Assembly (NCBI RefSeq): GCF_029846635.1
Contig: NZ_JARVTG010000001.1
Location: 3,745,001 to 3,809,000 of the forward strand
Direction of reading: 5' to 3'
From: Pokkaliibacter sp. MBI-7
GTDB lineage: Bacteria; Pseudomonadota; Gammaproteobacteria; Pseudomonadales; Balneatricaceae
Length of the DNA stretch: 64,000 nucleotides
Shown here: one piece after another, positions 53,800 to 62,615 of the stretch
Numbering within the stretch: the first letter of the stretch is position 1
How the letters are laid out: every line of letters begins with the position of its first letter
Translations under genes and position numbers: made by a program
Notes under the pieces: generated by a model
What the model saw: only the letters and a program-made list of their open reading frames with translations
Database searches by the model: none
Told to the model about the DNA's origin: nothing

Positions 53800-56145
53800 T
53801 TACGCAGCAGCGCTGTTCCAGCTTGCCGCGATCACGGTGTCCAAGCCTGCATAGTCAGCATTGTTCAGTGTCATTTCCCCGGTGGCAGGCGGATTGAAGG
53901 CCGCCATGGCATTGACCAGATTGTCGATCTGAGAAGACAGCAGGATGTCACCAGAGGCTGTCTGGAACTGATCGATCTGAGCCTGACTGTCCTGATACCA
54001 GTTCTGCAGGGTAGAGCTGTCTGAGGTGCCGATGATCGAGACCAGCAGATTGTCGCCCTGGCGAGTGAACCACAACTGATCGCTGGCAATATCATTACCG
54101 AACAGCAGCGTGTCTGTGGCGTCAGAGGCGTCGAAGTTATTGATCGTATCCTGTCCATCACCACGACCGAAGACGTAGGTATCGTTACCTTCGCCACCCA
54201 CCAGATGATCATTGCCTGCGCCGCCTATCAGGCGGTCATCACCATTCTGACCGAACAGCTGATCGATGCCATCACCCCCATTCAGTACATCGTTACCGTC
54301 ACCGCCGATCAGGCGGTCATTACCGTCCTGACCGACCAGCTGATCATTCCCCGTTTCACCATACAGGGTGTCGTTGCCGGCACCACCGATCAGGCGGTCA
54401 TTACCCGCACCGCCGACCAGCGTGTCAGCCCCTTCCTGACCATAGAGGGTATCGTTGCCGTCACCGCCATTAAGCAGATCGTTACCCGCGCCGCCGACCA
54501 GTGTATCAGCGCCTTCCTGACCGTAGAGGTTGTCGTCACCGTCACCGCCATTGAGCAGATCGTTGCCCAGCCCACCAATCAGGCGGTCCGCACCCTTGTC
54601 GCCATACAGGTTGTCATCACCTTCACCGCCGTTGAGGAAGTCGTTGCTGTCTCCGCCAATCAGGCGATCGTTGCCTTCCTGACCATAAAGTGCATCCTCT
54701 CCGTTTTCACCGTTGAGTACGTCATTACCCGCTCCACCGATCAGGCGATCATTGCCGTCCTGACCATAGAGGAAGTCATTGCCATCCATGCCCTGCAGCT
54801 GGTCATTGCCTGCACCGCCAATCAGAAGATCATTGCCATTGCCGCCCACCAGGGTGTCATTGCCGTCTTCTCCACGCAGGGTGTCGTCACCCTCGCCGCC
54901 GTTGAGCAGATCGTTACCCTGACCACCCACCAGAGTATCGTTCCCTTCCTGACCAAAGAGGGTATCGTTGCCGTCTCCGCCATTAAGCAAGTCATTACCC
55001 AAACCACCGACCAGGCGGTCATTACCCGCTTCGCCGTACAGGGAGTCGTTCCCTTCATCACCCTGCAGGGTATCGTCGCCCACGCCGCCAACCAGGCGGT
55101 CATTGCCTAAACCACCGATCAGTACATCGTTGCCCTCATTGCCGAGCAGGGTATCGTCCCCTGCGTTGCCGGTGAGGACATTGCGCAAGGCATTACCGAT
55201 CAGGCGGTCGTTGCCACTGCCACCGATGGCATTTTCGATATCTACATTGAAGGCGATACCGAGATTATCGGTACCATCATAGAGTAGGGAGTCTTTGACT
55301 CCATTGTGCGTAGGTATGTCATATCCAATAGAGCTCAACTCTCCCTGATTTAGGTTAATAGTTGAGTCAGTTGTGAAATTGCTAATGGAAATTGTGTCGT
55401 TACCACCTGCATCCCAAATCGTCTTCACAAAAGGCGTGTTGGGATCAAAAGTATAGGTATCGTCTCCCGTGTGATATCGCGTATTGGCTCCATACAAATA
55501 TTGGATTGCAGCTATGTCGTAAATCATTGGTGTAGATGGAGTGACATAGTGGTACGTAAATGTTGATACGTTGTCAACAATTACATTATGGTTATGATTA
55601 TTAGACATCACAGTTAGCGTGCTGTCATATTGATTACCTATGTCATCTAGACCGAGTGCAATACCTAATAGTTTAGTTAGATAAAAGTACCCTTCATCTC
55701 CCTTATTATATGCGATTCCTGAAGAGAGATTATTGTTCGCCCATATATCTACACGGGTGTTATTATACAGGCTCCAAAATACATCATCTGTGTGGTCATC
55801 ATTTCCAGTGGGGCGCTGTGTTGCATAGGAGCTGCCAGCAAGGTTGATATCAGATAACGAGAAACGGTTGCTTGAGAGAGTAAATGTAACATCAGCTACT
55901 GCAGCCCACGCCTCTGCAGCAGATTCAAATGCGTTTGCAGCTGATATATTGACGTCGCTATGAGTGCTTGTTTCTGTTCCCGTAGCATAATAGCCAGTGT
56001 AAGCTGTTGCATAGGGTCTGTTGATAATTAAATCGGCTCCTTGCCCTAATACTGAGCCCCACTTTGAAGTACTATCTCCAAGTAAATCCTTTATTACTCC
56101 CTCTGAACTGCTGGTATCTATGGAGTAAATTGTGTTGTTGAGCAT
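53800..56145 (-). CDS. RTX protein with inactivated serralysin-like domain
   Basis: This 781-aa type I secretion substrate is built like the neighbouring protease: N-terminal metzincin-like domain, STPMIYDIAAIQYLYG, RTX repeats and the same C-terminus (VIAASWNSAAA). The zinc site is gone. Where the neighbour has HEIGHALGLNH, this protein has KLLGIALGLDD (158-168), losing all three histidines and the glutamate while keeping the helix pattern and a VMSNN Met-turn. It should be a non-catalytic binding or structural protein. AGGAAA precedes the ATG. The gene follows hlyD by 39 bp, so it is probably in the same transcript. From about 330 on it is almost identical to the active paralogue. Confidence 0.88.
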   Translation of the reverse strand: MLNNTIYSIDTSSSEGVIKDLLGDSTSKWGSVLGQGADLIINRPYATAYTGYYATGTETSTHSDVNISAANAFESAAEAWAAVADVTFTLSSNRFSLSDINLAGSSYATQRPTGNDDHTDDVFWSLYNNTRVDIWANNNLSSGIAYNKGDEGYFYLTKLLGIALGLDDIGNQYDSTLTVMSNNHNHNVIVDNVSTFTYHYVTPSTPMIYDIAAIQYLYGANTRYHTGDDTYTFDPNTPFVKTIWDAGGNDTISISNFTTDSTINLNQGELSSIGYDIPTHNGVKDSLLYDGTDNLGIAFNVDIENAIGGSGNDRLIGNALRNVLTGNAGDDTLLGNEGNDVLIGGLGNDRLVGGVGDDTLQGDEGNDSLYGEAGNDRLVGGLGNDLLNGGDGNDTLFGQEGNDTLVGGQGNDLLNGGEGDDTLRGEDGNDTLVGGNGNDLLIGGAGNDQLQGMDGNDFLYGQDGNDRLIGGAGNDVLNGENGEDALYGQEGNDRLIGGDSNDFLNGGEGDDNLYGDKGADRLIGGLGNDLLNGGDGDDNLYGQEGADTLVGGAGNDLLNGGDGNDTLYGQEGADTLVGGAGNDRLIGGAGNDTLYGETGNDQLVGQDGNDRLIGGDGNDVLNGGDGIDQLFGQNGDDRLIGGAGNDHLVGGEGNDTYVFGRGDGQDTINNFDASDATDTLLFGNDIASDQLWFTRQGDNLLVSIIGTSDSSTLQNWYQDSQAQIDQFQTASGDILLSSQIDNLVNAMAAFNPPATGEMTLNNADYAGLDTVIAASWNSAAA
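53830..55260 (-). repeat. long direct repeat, copy B (RTX repeats and C-terminus)
   Basis: Partner of 51070-52500 at an offset of 2,760 bp, with one visible mismatch in about 1,430 bp. The parts encoding the N-terminal domains on the other side of the boundary are clearly diverged. Confidence 0.9.
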
Positions 56146-56184
56146 TTTTATTTCCTAGTGGTGTGTAAATTGCCTAATGCTTTC

Positions 56185-57546
56185 CTAGCGTTCCTTTAGG
56201 CTTTCATTTTTATAACGTAGCAATGGAGAAAGGAAAAACTCAATTACTCGTCGCTTTCCAGTTTCTATTTCTGCACTCACAGCCATACCCGGCGACAGGC
56301 GTACCTGTTTATCATCAATATCCATAGTGTCGCTATCGAGCGTGATAAGTGCTCTGTAACGCTGCCTGTCTTGTCTGTCCTGTGTGGCATCTTCAGAAAG
56401 CGCAGCGACTTTGCCGGTTAAAACGCCATATTTGGTGAAATTGAACGCGTTAACCTTCAACTCGACATGCTGGCCTGAGTGGACAAAGCCGATGTCCTGG
56501 TTCTCTACCCAGGCTTCAACTTCAATAGGCCCATCATCGGGGACGATTTGCATCAGCACCTGAGCAGGGGTGACGACACCACCAATGGTGTGAATAGCTA
56601 GATCCTGAACTGAGCCATCGATAGGAGAGGTGAGGGTGAACTGGCTGAGGCGCTGTTCGGCTTTACGTTTTTCCTGAAGCAAAGAATCGCGTTGCGTGAC
56701 CTGTTGTTGCAGATCATTGAGGGCCGTCTTGTAACTCTCATGGAGCAGTGCGTCACTGGTGGCCTGATTGGCGCTAATGGCTGCTGACAACTGGTCTCGC
56801 GTGGCCTGCTGTACACGCACATTCTCTTCCACCTCGATCAGGTCCTGCATCAGTTCCAGATATTGAGCCCTGGAGCCCAGTTGTTTGTTTTGCAGTGTTT
56901 TCAGGGCAGTTACACGCTCGCCGATAACACCCTGCAAGCGCTGATTCTTGAGCATTTCTGCTTCTGCGACCCGTTGCTGTGCCTGCAGCCGCAACCGCTC
57001 CTGCTCACCCTTGCTGATATTGGCCAGTAGTTCGTCAGCTTGCTGTTGCAGCTGCAGGTATTGCTGTCGCTGATCAGCGTTAGCAGGGGAGGCTGGTAAT
57101 AAAAATGTCGTTACAGGAGCAGTGCGCCCCTGCTCAAGCCAATGCGTATAGGCAGTGAGCCGCCAAAGCTGTGCCTCGGCATTCTGCAACTGTGCAGCGT
57201 ATCGGGCCGCGTCGCTGGCTGCTGCGGTATCTTCGAGCTGGATCAGCACATCACCCTGATGTATCCGGCTGCCATCAGCGACCAGAATACTGCTGACCTT
57301 GGCGCTTTCCAGTGCCTGAATCTGTTTCACACGAGCGCTGGGGATCACTTTACCTTGAGCAGAAGCGATGATGTCGACCTGGCCCACGCAAGCCCACACA
57401 ATCGTGATGATAAAGAGTGCCAGAATAGTCCAGAGGAACGTACGCGCCAGTGGTACCGGCGGAGTTTGCTCAAGTTCAATGGCGGCAGGCAGAAAGCTGT
57501 AGATGTCCTGCTGGCGCAAGGGTTGAGTGACGGCGTTATTAGCCAT
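56185..57546 (-). CDS. type I secretion periplasmic adaptor (HlyD family)
   Basis: This membrane-fusion protein of about 453 aa links the HlyB-like ATPase to an outer-membrane channel. After a short cytoplasmic start there is one membrane helix (TFLWTILALFIITIVWACVG), then a biotinyl-like hairpin (IIASAQGKVIPSARVKQIQ), long coiled coils (about 120-300) and a C-terminal beta domain with the HlyD signature region (LSPGMAVSAEIETGKRRV). I chose the ATG at 57546, preceded by AAGGAGG. The frame is open to 57687. The start overlaps the ATPase gene by 8 bp. No TolC-like gene is in the window. Confidence 0.9.
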   Translation of the reverse strand: MANNAVTQPLRQQDIYSFLPAAIELEQTPPVPLARTFLWTILALFIITIVWACVGQVDIIASAQGKVIPSARVKQIQALESAKVSSILVADGSRIHQGDVLIQLEDTAAASDAARYAAQLQNAEAQLWRLTAYTHWLEQGRTAPVTTFLLPASPANADQRQQYLQLQQQADELLANISKGEQERLRLQAQQRVAEAEMLKNQRLQGVIGERVTALKTLQNKQLGSRAQYLELMQDLIEVEENVRVQQATRDQLSAAISANQATSDALLHESYKTALNDLQQQVTQRDSLLQEKRKAEQRLSQFTLTSPIDGSVQDLAIHTIGGVVTPAQVLMQIVPDDGPIEVEAWVENQDIGFVHSGQHVELKVNAFNFTKYGVLTGKVAALSEDATQDRQDRQRYRALITLDSDTMDIDDKQVRLSPGMAVSAEIETGKRRVIEFFLSPLLRYKNESLKER

Positions 57547-59737
57547 GACGGTCCTCCTTGTCTTCTGCTTTGGAGGCAGGAGCGGAAGGGGTGACCTGAC
57601 GAATGGTGGGTTGATGAGTCTGATAGCTGTGCAGTCGGGCATAGTAGCCCTGTTGATCCAGTAGAGTCTGATGGTCTCCCTGCTCAATGATTCTACCCTG
57701 ATCGATCACCAGAATACGGTTGGCATGACGTACGGTACTGAGCCGGTGGGCAATGATAAAAACCGTACGACCATGACAGATGCGCTGCATATTCTCTTGG
57801 ATAATGCGCTCGCTCTCATAGTCCAGCGCACTGGTTGCCTCATCAAATATCAGAACAGGAGGATTGCTGATCAGAGCTCTGGCAATGGCAATGCGCTGAC
57901 GCTGGCCGCCAGAGAGAGTTGAACCCTGCTCGCTGACTTTGGTGTCATAACCATCCGGAAACTGGCTGATAAATTCATCAGCACCGGCTAGGCGAGCAGC
58001 AGCTATTACTCGTTCCATCGGCATTGACGGATCAGCGATGGCGATATTGTCCCGTATGCTCAGATTGAACAGACGACTCTCCTGCAGAACGACGCCTACC
58101 TGACGACGCAACCAGGAGGGATCCAGCTGAGAAAGGTCCCGGCCATCAACCTTGACGCTACCGCTTTCCGGCAGATAAAGCTTTTGTATAAGCCGGGTAA
58201 TAGTGCTTTTCCCAGAACCTGAGCGGCCGACGATGCCGATAATCTCTCCGGGCTGTGCAGTAAAGCTGACGTCGTTAAGTACGGGCGGAATATTGGGCTG
58301 GTAGCGAAAGCTGACCCGCTCGAAGGATACCAGGCCTTTGATCTTGGGAGGGGTTGATCGGTTGGGGTTGTAGCTTTGTTCGGTGGGCGTATTAAGGATG
58401 TCGCCCAGTCGGTTAACCGAGATGCGTGCCTGCTGGAAATCCTGCCACAGCTGTACCAGTTTCAGGATCGGGCTGCTGACCCTGCCTGCAATCATGTTGA
58501 AGGCAATGAGCTGGCCAATACTCAGTTCATTACTCATCACCAGTGACGCGCCGACCCAGAGAATAAGGACGGTGGTGATCTTGTTGATCAGTTGCGCAAA
58601 CTGACTGGCAACGTTTCCAAGGTTGGAAGCTTTAAAAGAGGCGGCGACATACCCTGCCAGATTTTCCTCCCAGCGGCGCTGCACCTGTGGCTCCAGCGCC
58701 ATGCTTTTGACCGCCTCGATGTTGGTGACGGACTCCGTAAGGAAGGCCTGATTCTCTGCTCCACGCTTGAACTTCTCATCAAGCCGGCTGCGCAGTATGG
58801 GAGTAATCAACAGGGAGAGAACAACATAGAAGGGAATAGAGCCAACAACGACCAGCGCCAGCACAGGGCTGTAGTAGAACATCACGGCAAAGAAAACCAG
58901 GGTAAAGAACAGATCGATGACCAGTGTGAGTGCTGTACCGGTAATGAAGTTGCGGATCGACTCCAGTTCCTTTACACGAGCGACAGTATTGCCTACCTGG
59001 CGTGAGAGGTAATAGGCAACAGGAAGCCGAATAAGATGATTGAAAAGTTTTGCGCCGAGGGAAACATCTACACGGTTAGTCGTATGCGTGAAAATATAGT
59101 TACGCAGGGCGTTCAGAATGACATCAAAGACGGACACGATGATCAGTCCAACAGCCAGCACATCCAGGGTGCTTAAGCCTTTGTGGACCAATACCTTATC
59201 GATGACAACCTGAAAAAAAAGGGGGGTTATCAGAGCAAAAATCTGAATGAAAAAGGAGGCAATAAATACATCCGCCAGGTGCTTTTTGTATTTAAGCAGT
59301 GCCTGGGCGAACCAGCTCAAACCGAAAGCCCCCCCGGTACTGTTCACCTCTGCTCTTCGCGTAAGCTGAATGATTTGACCAGACCAGCGTGTAAGAAAAT
59401 CCTCGGTAGATAGTGTTTCAGGAGAGGTGCTGGCGGGTGACTGCAGCAACACTTTGCCCTCTGCCACACTGGCAAGCACAACAAAACTGCCGTCTTTTAT
59501 GGCTGCAATAGCTGGAAGGTTTAGCAGAGTGAGTTGTTCAAGGCGGGCAGTACTGACTTTGGCTCGCAGGCCCAGTGAGCGTGCGGCCTGAATAATGTCA
59601 CTGCTGCCAAACGGCCGATCATTCCGCGCAAACTGATGCTTCAGTTGGGTAGGATCTACGGGAAGTTGGTGATAGCGCGCGAGTAGGACCAGACAAGCGA
59701 GGCCACTGTCGAGCACGGAACTGTTCACTTGTTGCAT
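57539..59737 (-). CDS. type I secretion ATPase (HlyB/LapB family) with C39-like domain
   Basis: This 732-aa ABC exporter drives secretion of the RTX proteins. Residues 1-130 form a C39-peptidase-like domain in which the catalytic cysteine position is serine (LDSGLACLVLLARYH), so it should bind substrate without cutting. A membrane domain (about 155-440, with ITPLFFQVVIDKVLVHKG) is followed by the nucleotide-binding domain: Walker A GIVGRSGSGKSTITRLI, signature LSGGQRQRIAIARAL, Walker B VLIFDEATSALDYESE, H-loop IIAHRLSTV. A tract A8G6 on the plus strand (59213-59226) lies in the coding sequence. It is first in the secretion operon. Confidence 0.92.
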   Translation of the reverse strand: MQQVNSSVLDSGLACLVLLARYHQLPVDPTQLKHQFARNDRPFGSSDIIQAARSLGLRAKVSTARLEQLTLLNLPAIAAIKDGSFVVLASVAEGKVLLQSPASTSPETLSTEDFLTRWSGQIIQLTRRAEVNSTGGAFGLSWFAQALLKYKKHLADVFIASFFIQIFALITPLFFQVVIDKVLVHKGLSTLDVLAVGLIIVSVFDVILNALRNYIFTHTTNRVDVSLGAKLFNHLIRLPVAYYLSRQVGNTVARVKELESIRNFITGTALTLVIDLFFTLVFFAVMFYYSPVLALVVVGSIPFYVVLSLLITPILRSRLDEKFKRGAENQAFLTESVTNIEAVKSMALEPQVQRRWEENLAGYVAASFKASNLGNVASQFAQLINKITTVLILWVGASLVMSNELSIGQLIAFNMIAGRVSSPILKLVQLWQDFQQARISVNRLGDILNTPTEQSYNPNRSTPPKIKGLVSFERVSFRYQPNIPPVLNDVSFTAQPGEIIGIVGRSGSGKSTITRLIQKLYLPESGSVKVDGRDLSQLDPSWLRRQVGVVLQESRLFNLSIRDNIAIADPSMPMERVIAAARLAGADEFISQFPDGYDTKVSEQGSTLSGGQRQRIAIARALISNPPVLIFDEATSALDYESERIIQENMQRICHGRTVFIIAHRLSTVRHANRILVIDQGRIIEQGDHQTLLDQQGYYARLHSYQTHQPTIRQVTPSAPASKAEDKEDRHG

Positions 59738-59768
59738 CGTAAAGGAGTGCTTACATAAAATTTTCCAA

Positions 59769-59796
59769 ATTTTACAGTTTGATATTTTTTTGTAAA
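59769..59796 (-). promoter_or_regulatory. sigma-70-type promoter of the secretion operon
   Basis: On the minus strand TTTACA (59796-59791), a 16-nt spacer and TAAAAT (59774-59769) match the consensus at 5 of 6 positions each. Transcription would start about 25 nt before the hlyB-like ATG. The surrounding sequence is strongly AT-rich. Confidence 0.55.
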
Positions 59797-59864
59797 TTGA
59801 AATGTTGTTGCTGGTAACAGGTGACTAGCAAGTTACAGATAGAACAAGGGTTGGCTGAATTTTT

Positions 59865-60012
59865 GAGAGCAGAGAGCAGAGAGCAGAGAGCAGAGAGCAG
59901 AGAGCAGAGAGCAGAGAGCAGAGAGCAGAGAGCAGAGAGCAGAGAGCAGAGAGCAGAGAGCAGAGAGCAGAGAGCAGAGAGCAGAGAGCAGAGAGCAGAG
60001 AGCAGAGAGCAG
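59865..60012. repeat. perfect 7-bp tandem repeat array (GAGAGCA, about 21 copies)
   Basis: The unit GAGAGCA is repeated without any visible interruption for 148 bp. It lies in the 370-bp gap between the secretion operon and the upstream sulfotransferase-like gene, about 70 bp above the predicted promoter. Because 7 is not a multiple of 3, it also yields apparent repeat peptides on both strands, which I do not regard as real genes. Confidence 0.95.
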
Positions 60013-60107
60013 GTCTAGCAAAGCGCTAGACCAAAACTTAAAAGAAGATACCAAAAAACGAGATTCAAAAAATCAGATTTTTAAGGCATCAATTGATAAA
60101 CAAGTAA

Positions 60108-61652
60108 CTATTCATTTATCAATGTTTGTAATAACGCATACTCTTCTTTAAAGTGGCTATTTATCACTTCTTTCTGATACTCAGTGAGTATAACATCGCT
60201 CGTAATTGGCGAGCCACTAATTGGACTTTTTATTAGATTGCTAACAAAAGATACTTTCTGGTCTGGGTTGATCTTTTCAGAGTGCTCTCTGTTATATAGA
60301 AGGACCTCTTCAATGTTTCTAGGGGAAAGGTTTATTGCATGTCGAGAGAGGGTCTCCTTGTTATTCAATGGAGTGTCAATGCCAGCTAAGGAAAGAAACG
60401 TCGTGACAGCATTGTTTGATATGCCTGCTTTAAGCGGAACTATCTTAACCGAGTCTTTTCCAAAAACTTCTATTAGCTTAGATATAAAAGAAGCGTATTG
60501 TAAAATTCTCTTTTTATCTGTGGTGACAATTTCATTATAAAAATCCCAAACTGATTTTTTGTAGTTTGGAGCGCATAGTTTGTAAAAATCAGAAATGACA
60601 CACTGTTTATATAATGTCTGTACTAGACTGGGTACTTCTTGAATAAATATCACTAACTCAACTTTCTTAAGCTTGAGCTCTAAAGATTTCAAAATTTTTA
60701 GCTGCTCATCGTATTCAAGTCTTGACGCCAGGCTTTCCGAGGAAATGACTGCAGTTTTATACCCTGCACACTCTGATACCAAATTGGAGATAGTATGCTC
60801 AGAGGAAAGGTTGTTCATCAGTTGATGATGTGCTCGGCTATTGTTTGGTCTGCCGGTCGTTGGATATATGCAATCTATTTTTCCCAGTTGCTCTACGTTA
60901 TTCAAAAATACATCTTGGAGCTCAAGGCCATAGGTACAGGGCCAGCCTAAATGAAAAATATAACTAGTAGATTGGTTGTTCTTACCTAAGGGAGTGGGAA
61001 ATATGCCCTTTTTTTGCTGATCAAGCCATGTATTGCTAAATTTTGGATTACGTCTGTACTCGAATAGTGAGCCGACAGCCTTCCTGAAGGAAATAGCATG
61101 GACTGAGAAGTTTGCTGAGTTACTTCTGAAGTATGCGAGATTTTTATTTATAACGCCAGGGCCGGATGCATTTATTACATCATGGTTAAATTTGCGTTGT
61201 CTGAAATTTCCAATGACGTCGTCAATACACTTTTTAATAAATGGAGATTTGGCAGGTGCACCAATAATCGAGTTTGTAAAATGTGCTGCGTGCTCTTTCC
61301 CAATATAATTAGAAAAATCGTCTCTTTGTAGTAGAACGAGTTCATTGCGACAGAGAGTGTTAAGGCTTTTTCTTAACTCCATTGATAAGTCGACATAAAA
61401 TCCTCCAAACTCATATACAAGCATGAGTCTTGCTAAATCGCATCGAGAAGCAGGAATCCTATTATCTGAATACAGCTGCTGTACTTCAGAGCCATAATGC
61501 TCTCCTATAAACTCTCTCATGAACTGATCATCAATCAGTCTATATTCATAATCAGAGTTTGATGTTCTTGTGCGATGTATGGCATCGAAGAAAATAGGAA
61601 GCAGGTTGGCGCTACTATGGCAGAATTGAAATATTTTTTTGGGTATGGTCAT
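60108..61652 (-). CDS. GT32-like glycosyltransferase fused to a sulfotransferase-like domain
   Basis: This 514-aa protein begins MTIPKKIFQFCHSS, as in GT32 (glycosyltransferases with a DXD motif). The donor region is SRCDLARLMLVYEFGGFYVD followed by LSMELRKSL. The second aspartate of the usual DXD is replaced by serine. From about residue 300 the protein resembles the second half of sulfotransferases, with VIFIQEVPSLVQTLYKQ matching the VIFTVRRQSELIISLYNQ segment of the next protein. Its own 5'-phosphosulfate loop is not clear. The start overlaps the sulfotransferase stop by 4 bp (ATGA), so the two are co-translated. The gene is AT-rich relative to the secretion genes. Confidence 0.68.
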   Translation of the reverse strand: MTIPKKIFQFCHSSANLLPIFFDAIHRTRTSNSDYEYRLIDDQFMREFIGEHYGSEVQQLYSDNRIPASRCDLARLMLVYEFGGFYVDLSMELRKSLNTLCRNELVLLQRDDFSNYIGKEHAAHFTNSIIGAPAKSPFIKKCIDDVIGNFRQRKFNHDVINASGPGVINKNLAYFRSNSANFSVHAISFRKAVGSLFEYRRNPKFSNTWLDQQKKGIFPTPLGKNNQSTSYIFHLGWPCTYGLELQDVFLNNVEQLGKIDCIYPTTGRPNNSRAHHQLMNNLSSEHTISNLVSECAGYKTAVISSESLASRLEYDEQLKILKSLELKLKKVELVIFIQEVPSLVQTLYKQCVISDFYKLCAPNYKKSVWDFYNEIVTTDKKRILQYASFISKLIEVFGKDSVKIVPLKAGISNNAVTTFLSLAGIDTPLNNKETLSRHAINLSPRNIEEVLLYNREHSEKINPDQKVSFVSNLIKSPISGSPITSDVILTEYQKEVINSHFKEEYALLQTLINE

Positions 61653-62590
61653 AAGTCTGCAGCACTTTTAAATTCTTCTAGTCTGATCCCAGGTGGAATA
61701 ACTTTTATAGGAGAATATTGTTTTTCAGGGAATAGTATCTCGCTTGAAGTGAACTCTCTAGCCACAGCTAAGTTGGCATTGTAATAATTTCTGTCAAGTG
61801 AGTTTTGTTCTGATGCTGAGAATATTATGTGAGTGTCTTTTTCAAGTGGGATATTTTTCGATAGTTGAACGACTCCATCTCTGGTTGCTTTATATTTATC
61901 AGCATCTTTACTATGCACTCTGCATCTGTTTTTTACTAATGCTAAGCATCTTGTTGGAAGTGACTCATTAATTATTTTTTCACCTGAAATAAACGATGAA
62001 TCAATGCTAATACCGAAGTTACCGATAAAATCAGTAACAATGTTGGAACTGTAAGGAACTACAATTACGTTACCTTTTCCCACGGCGTTAGACCACCTCA
62101 TCACATTCTGATGAAAGTTAAGCCATGTTAAATTCCTCAATGTAAGGCTGAATAAGCTGTCTTGATACCTAACTTGTGGGTCTTTTATAAGTTGATTGTA
62201 AAGTGAAATAATAAGCTCAGACTGCCTTCTTACAGTAAATATCACTTTTACTTTGGTAAAGCGATCCTGCACAAAGCGTTTAAAGTCTGAGTCAGAGAAG
62301 TAAAAGGGGGATAGTTCTGATGATAAAAGAGTGTTGGGGAGATTTGACTCAATTATCTCTTGGTCTAGTTTTCTAATTGCGTCTATAGTTGTTAGATTAC
62401 TTCCATAGGGGCCGCTGCTTTGAAATGCAAGAGCAAAAGGGTGATGGGAGTGATCTGCCCACTGTATAGATTGGGGATACAGGATGCCTTTTTCTGAAAG
62501 CAAGTTTCTGTTGTTCTGCAATGCGGATTGAATTGCGGATGTGCCAGTTTTAGACCAGCCTACATGCAGATAAAGAGTGTCAAATTTCAC
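61649..62590 (-). CDS. sulfotransferase family protein
   Basis: This 313-aa cytoplasmic enzyme is predicted to move sulfate from PAPS to a sugar. The N-terminal YLHVGWSKTGTSAIQSAL is the 5'-phosphosulfate-binding loop of sulfotransferases. The 3'-phosphate region appears as KVIFTVRRQSELIISLYNQ near residue 120, followed by NVIVVPYSSNIVTDFIGNFG. It overlaps the fusion gene downstream and starts 25 bp after the end of the RgpF-HAD gene, so all three form one operon. PAPS would come from CysD/CysNC at 36-40 kb. The acceptor sugar is unknown. The gene is AT-rich. Confidence 0.78.
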   Translation of the reverse strand: MKFDTLYLHVGWSKTGTSAIQSALQNNRNLLSEKGILYPQSIQWADHSHHPFALAFQSSGPYGSNLTTIDAIRKLDQEIIESNLPNTLLSSELSPFYFSDSDFKRFVQDRFTKVKVIFTVRRQSELIISLYNQLIKDPQVRYQDSLFSLTLRNLTWLNFHQNVMRWSNAVGKGNVIVVPYSSNIVTDFIGNFGISIDSSFISGEKIINESLPTRCLALVKNRCRVHSKDADKYKATRDGVVQLSKNIPLEKDTHIIFSASEQNSLDRNYYNANLAVAREFTSSEILFPEKQYSPIKVIPPGIRLEEFKSAADL

Positions 62591-62615
62591 GATTAAAACT
62601 CAATTAATAAGTTAC

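Noticed and set aside
53800..56145. Second RTX gene as a pseudogene
   Set aside because: The frame is intact, has a good ribosome site and keeps full RTX and secretion modules. Only the protease site is lost.
59821..60018. 65-codon frame over the heptanucleotide array, and a 73-codon frame on the other strand
   Set aside because: Both arise only because the 7-bp unit avoids stops. Products are simple SREQRAE or LCSLLSA repeats and no start signal is convincing.
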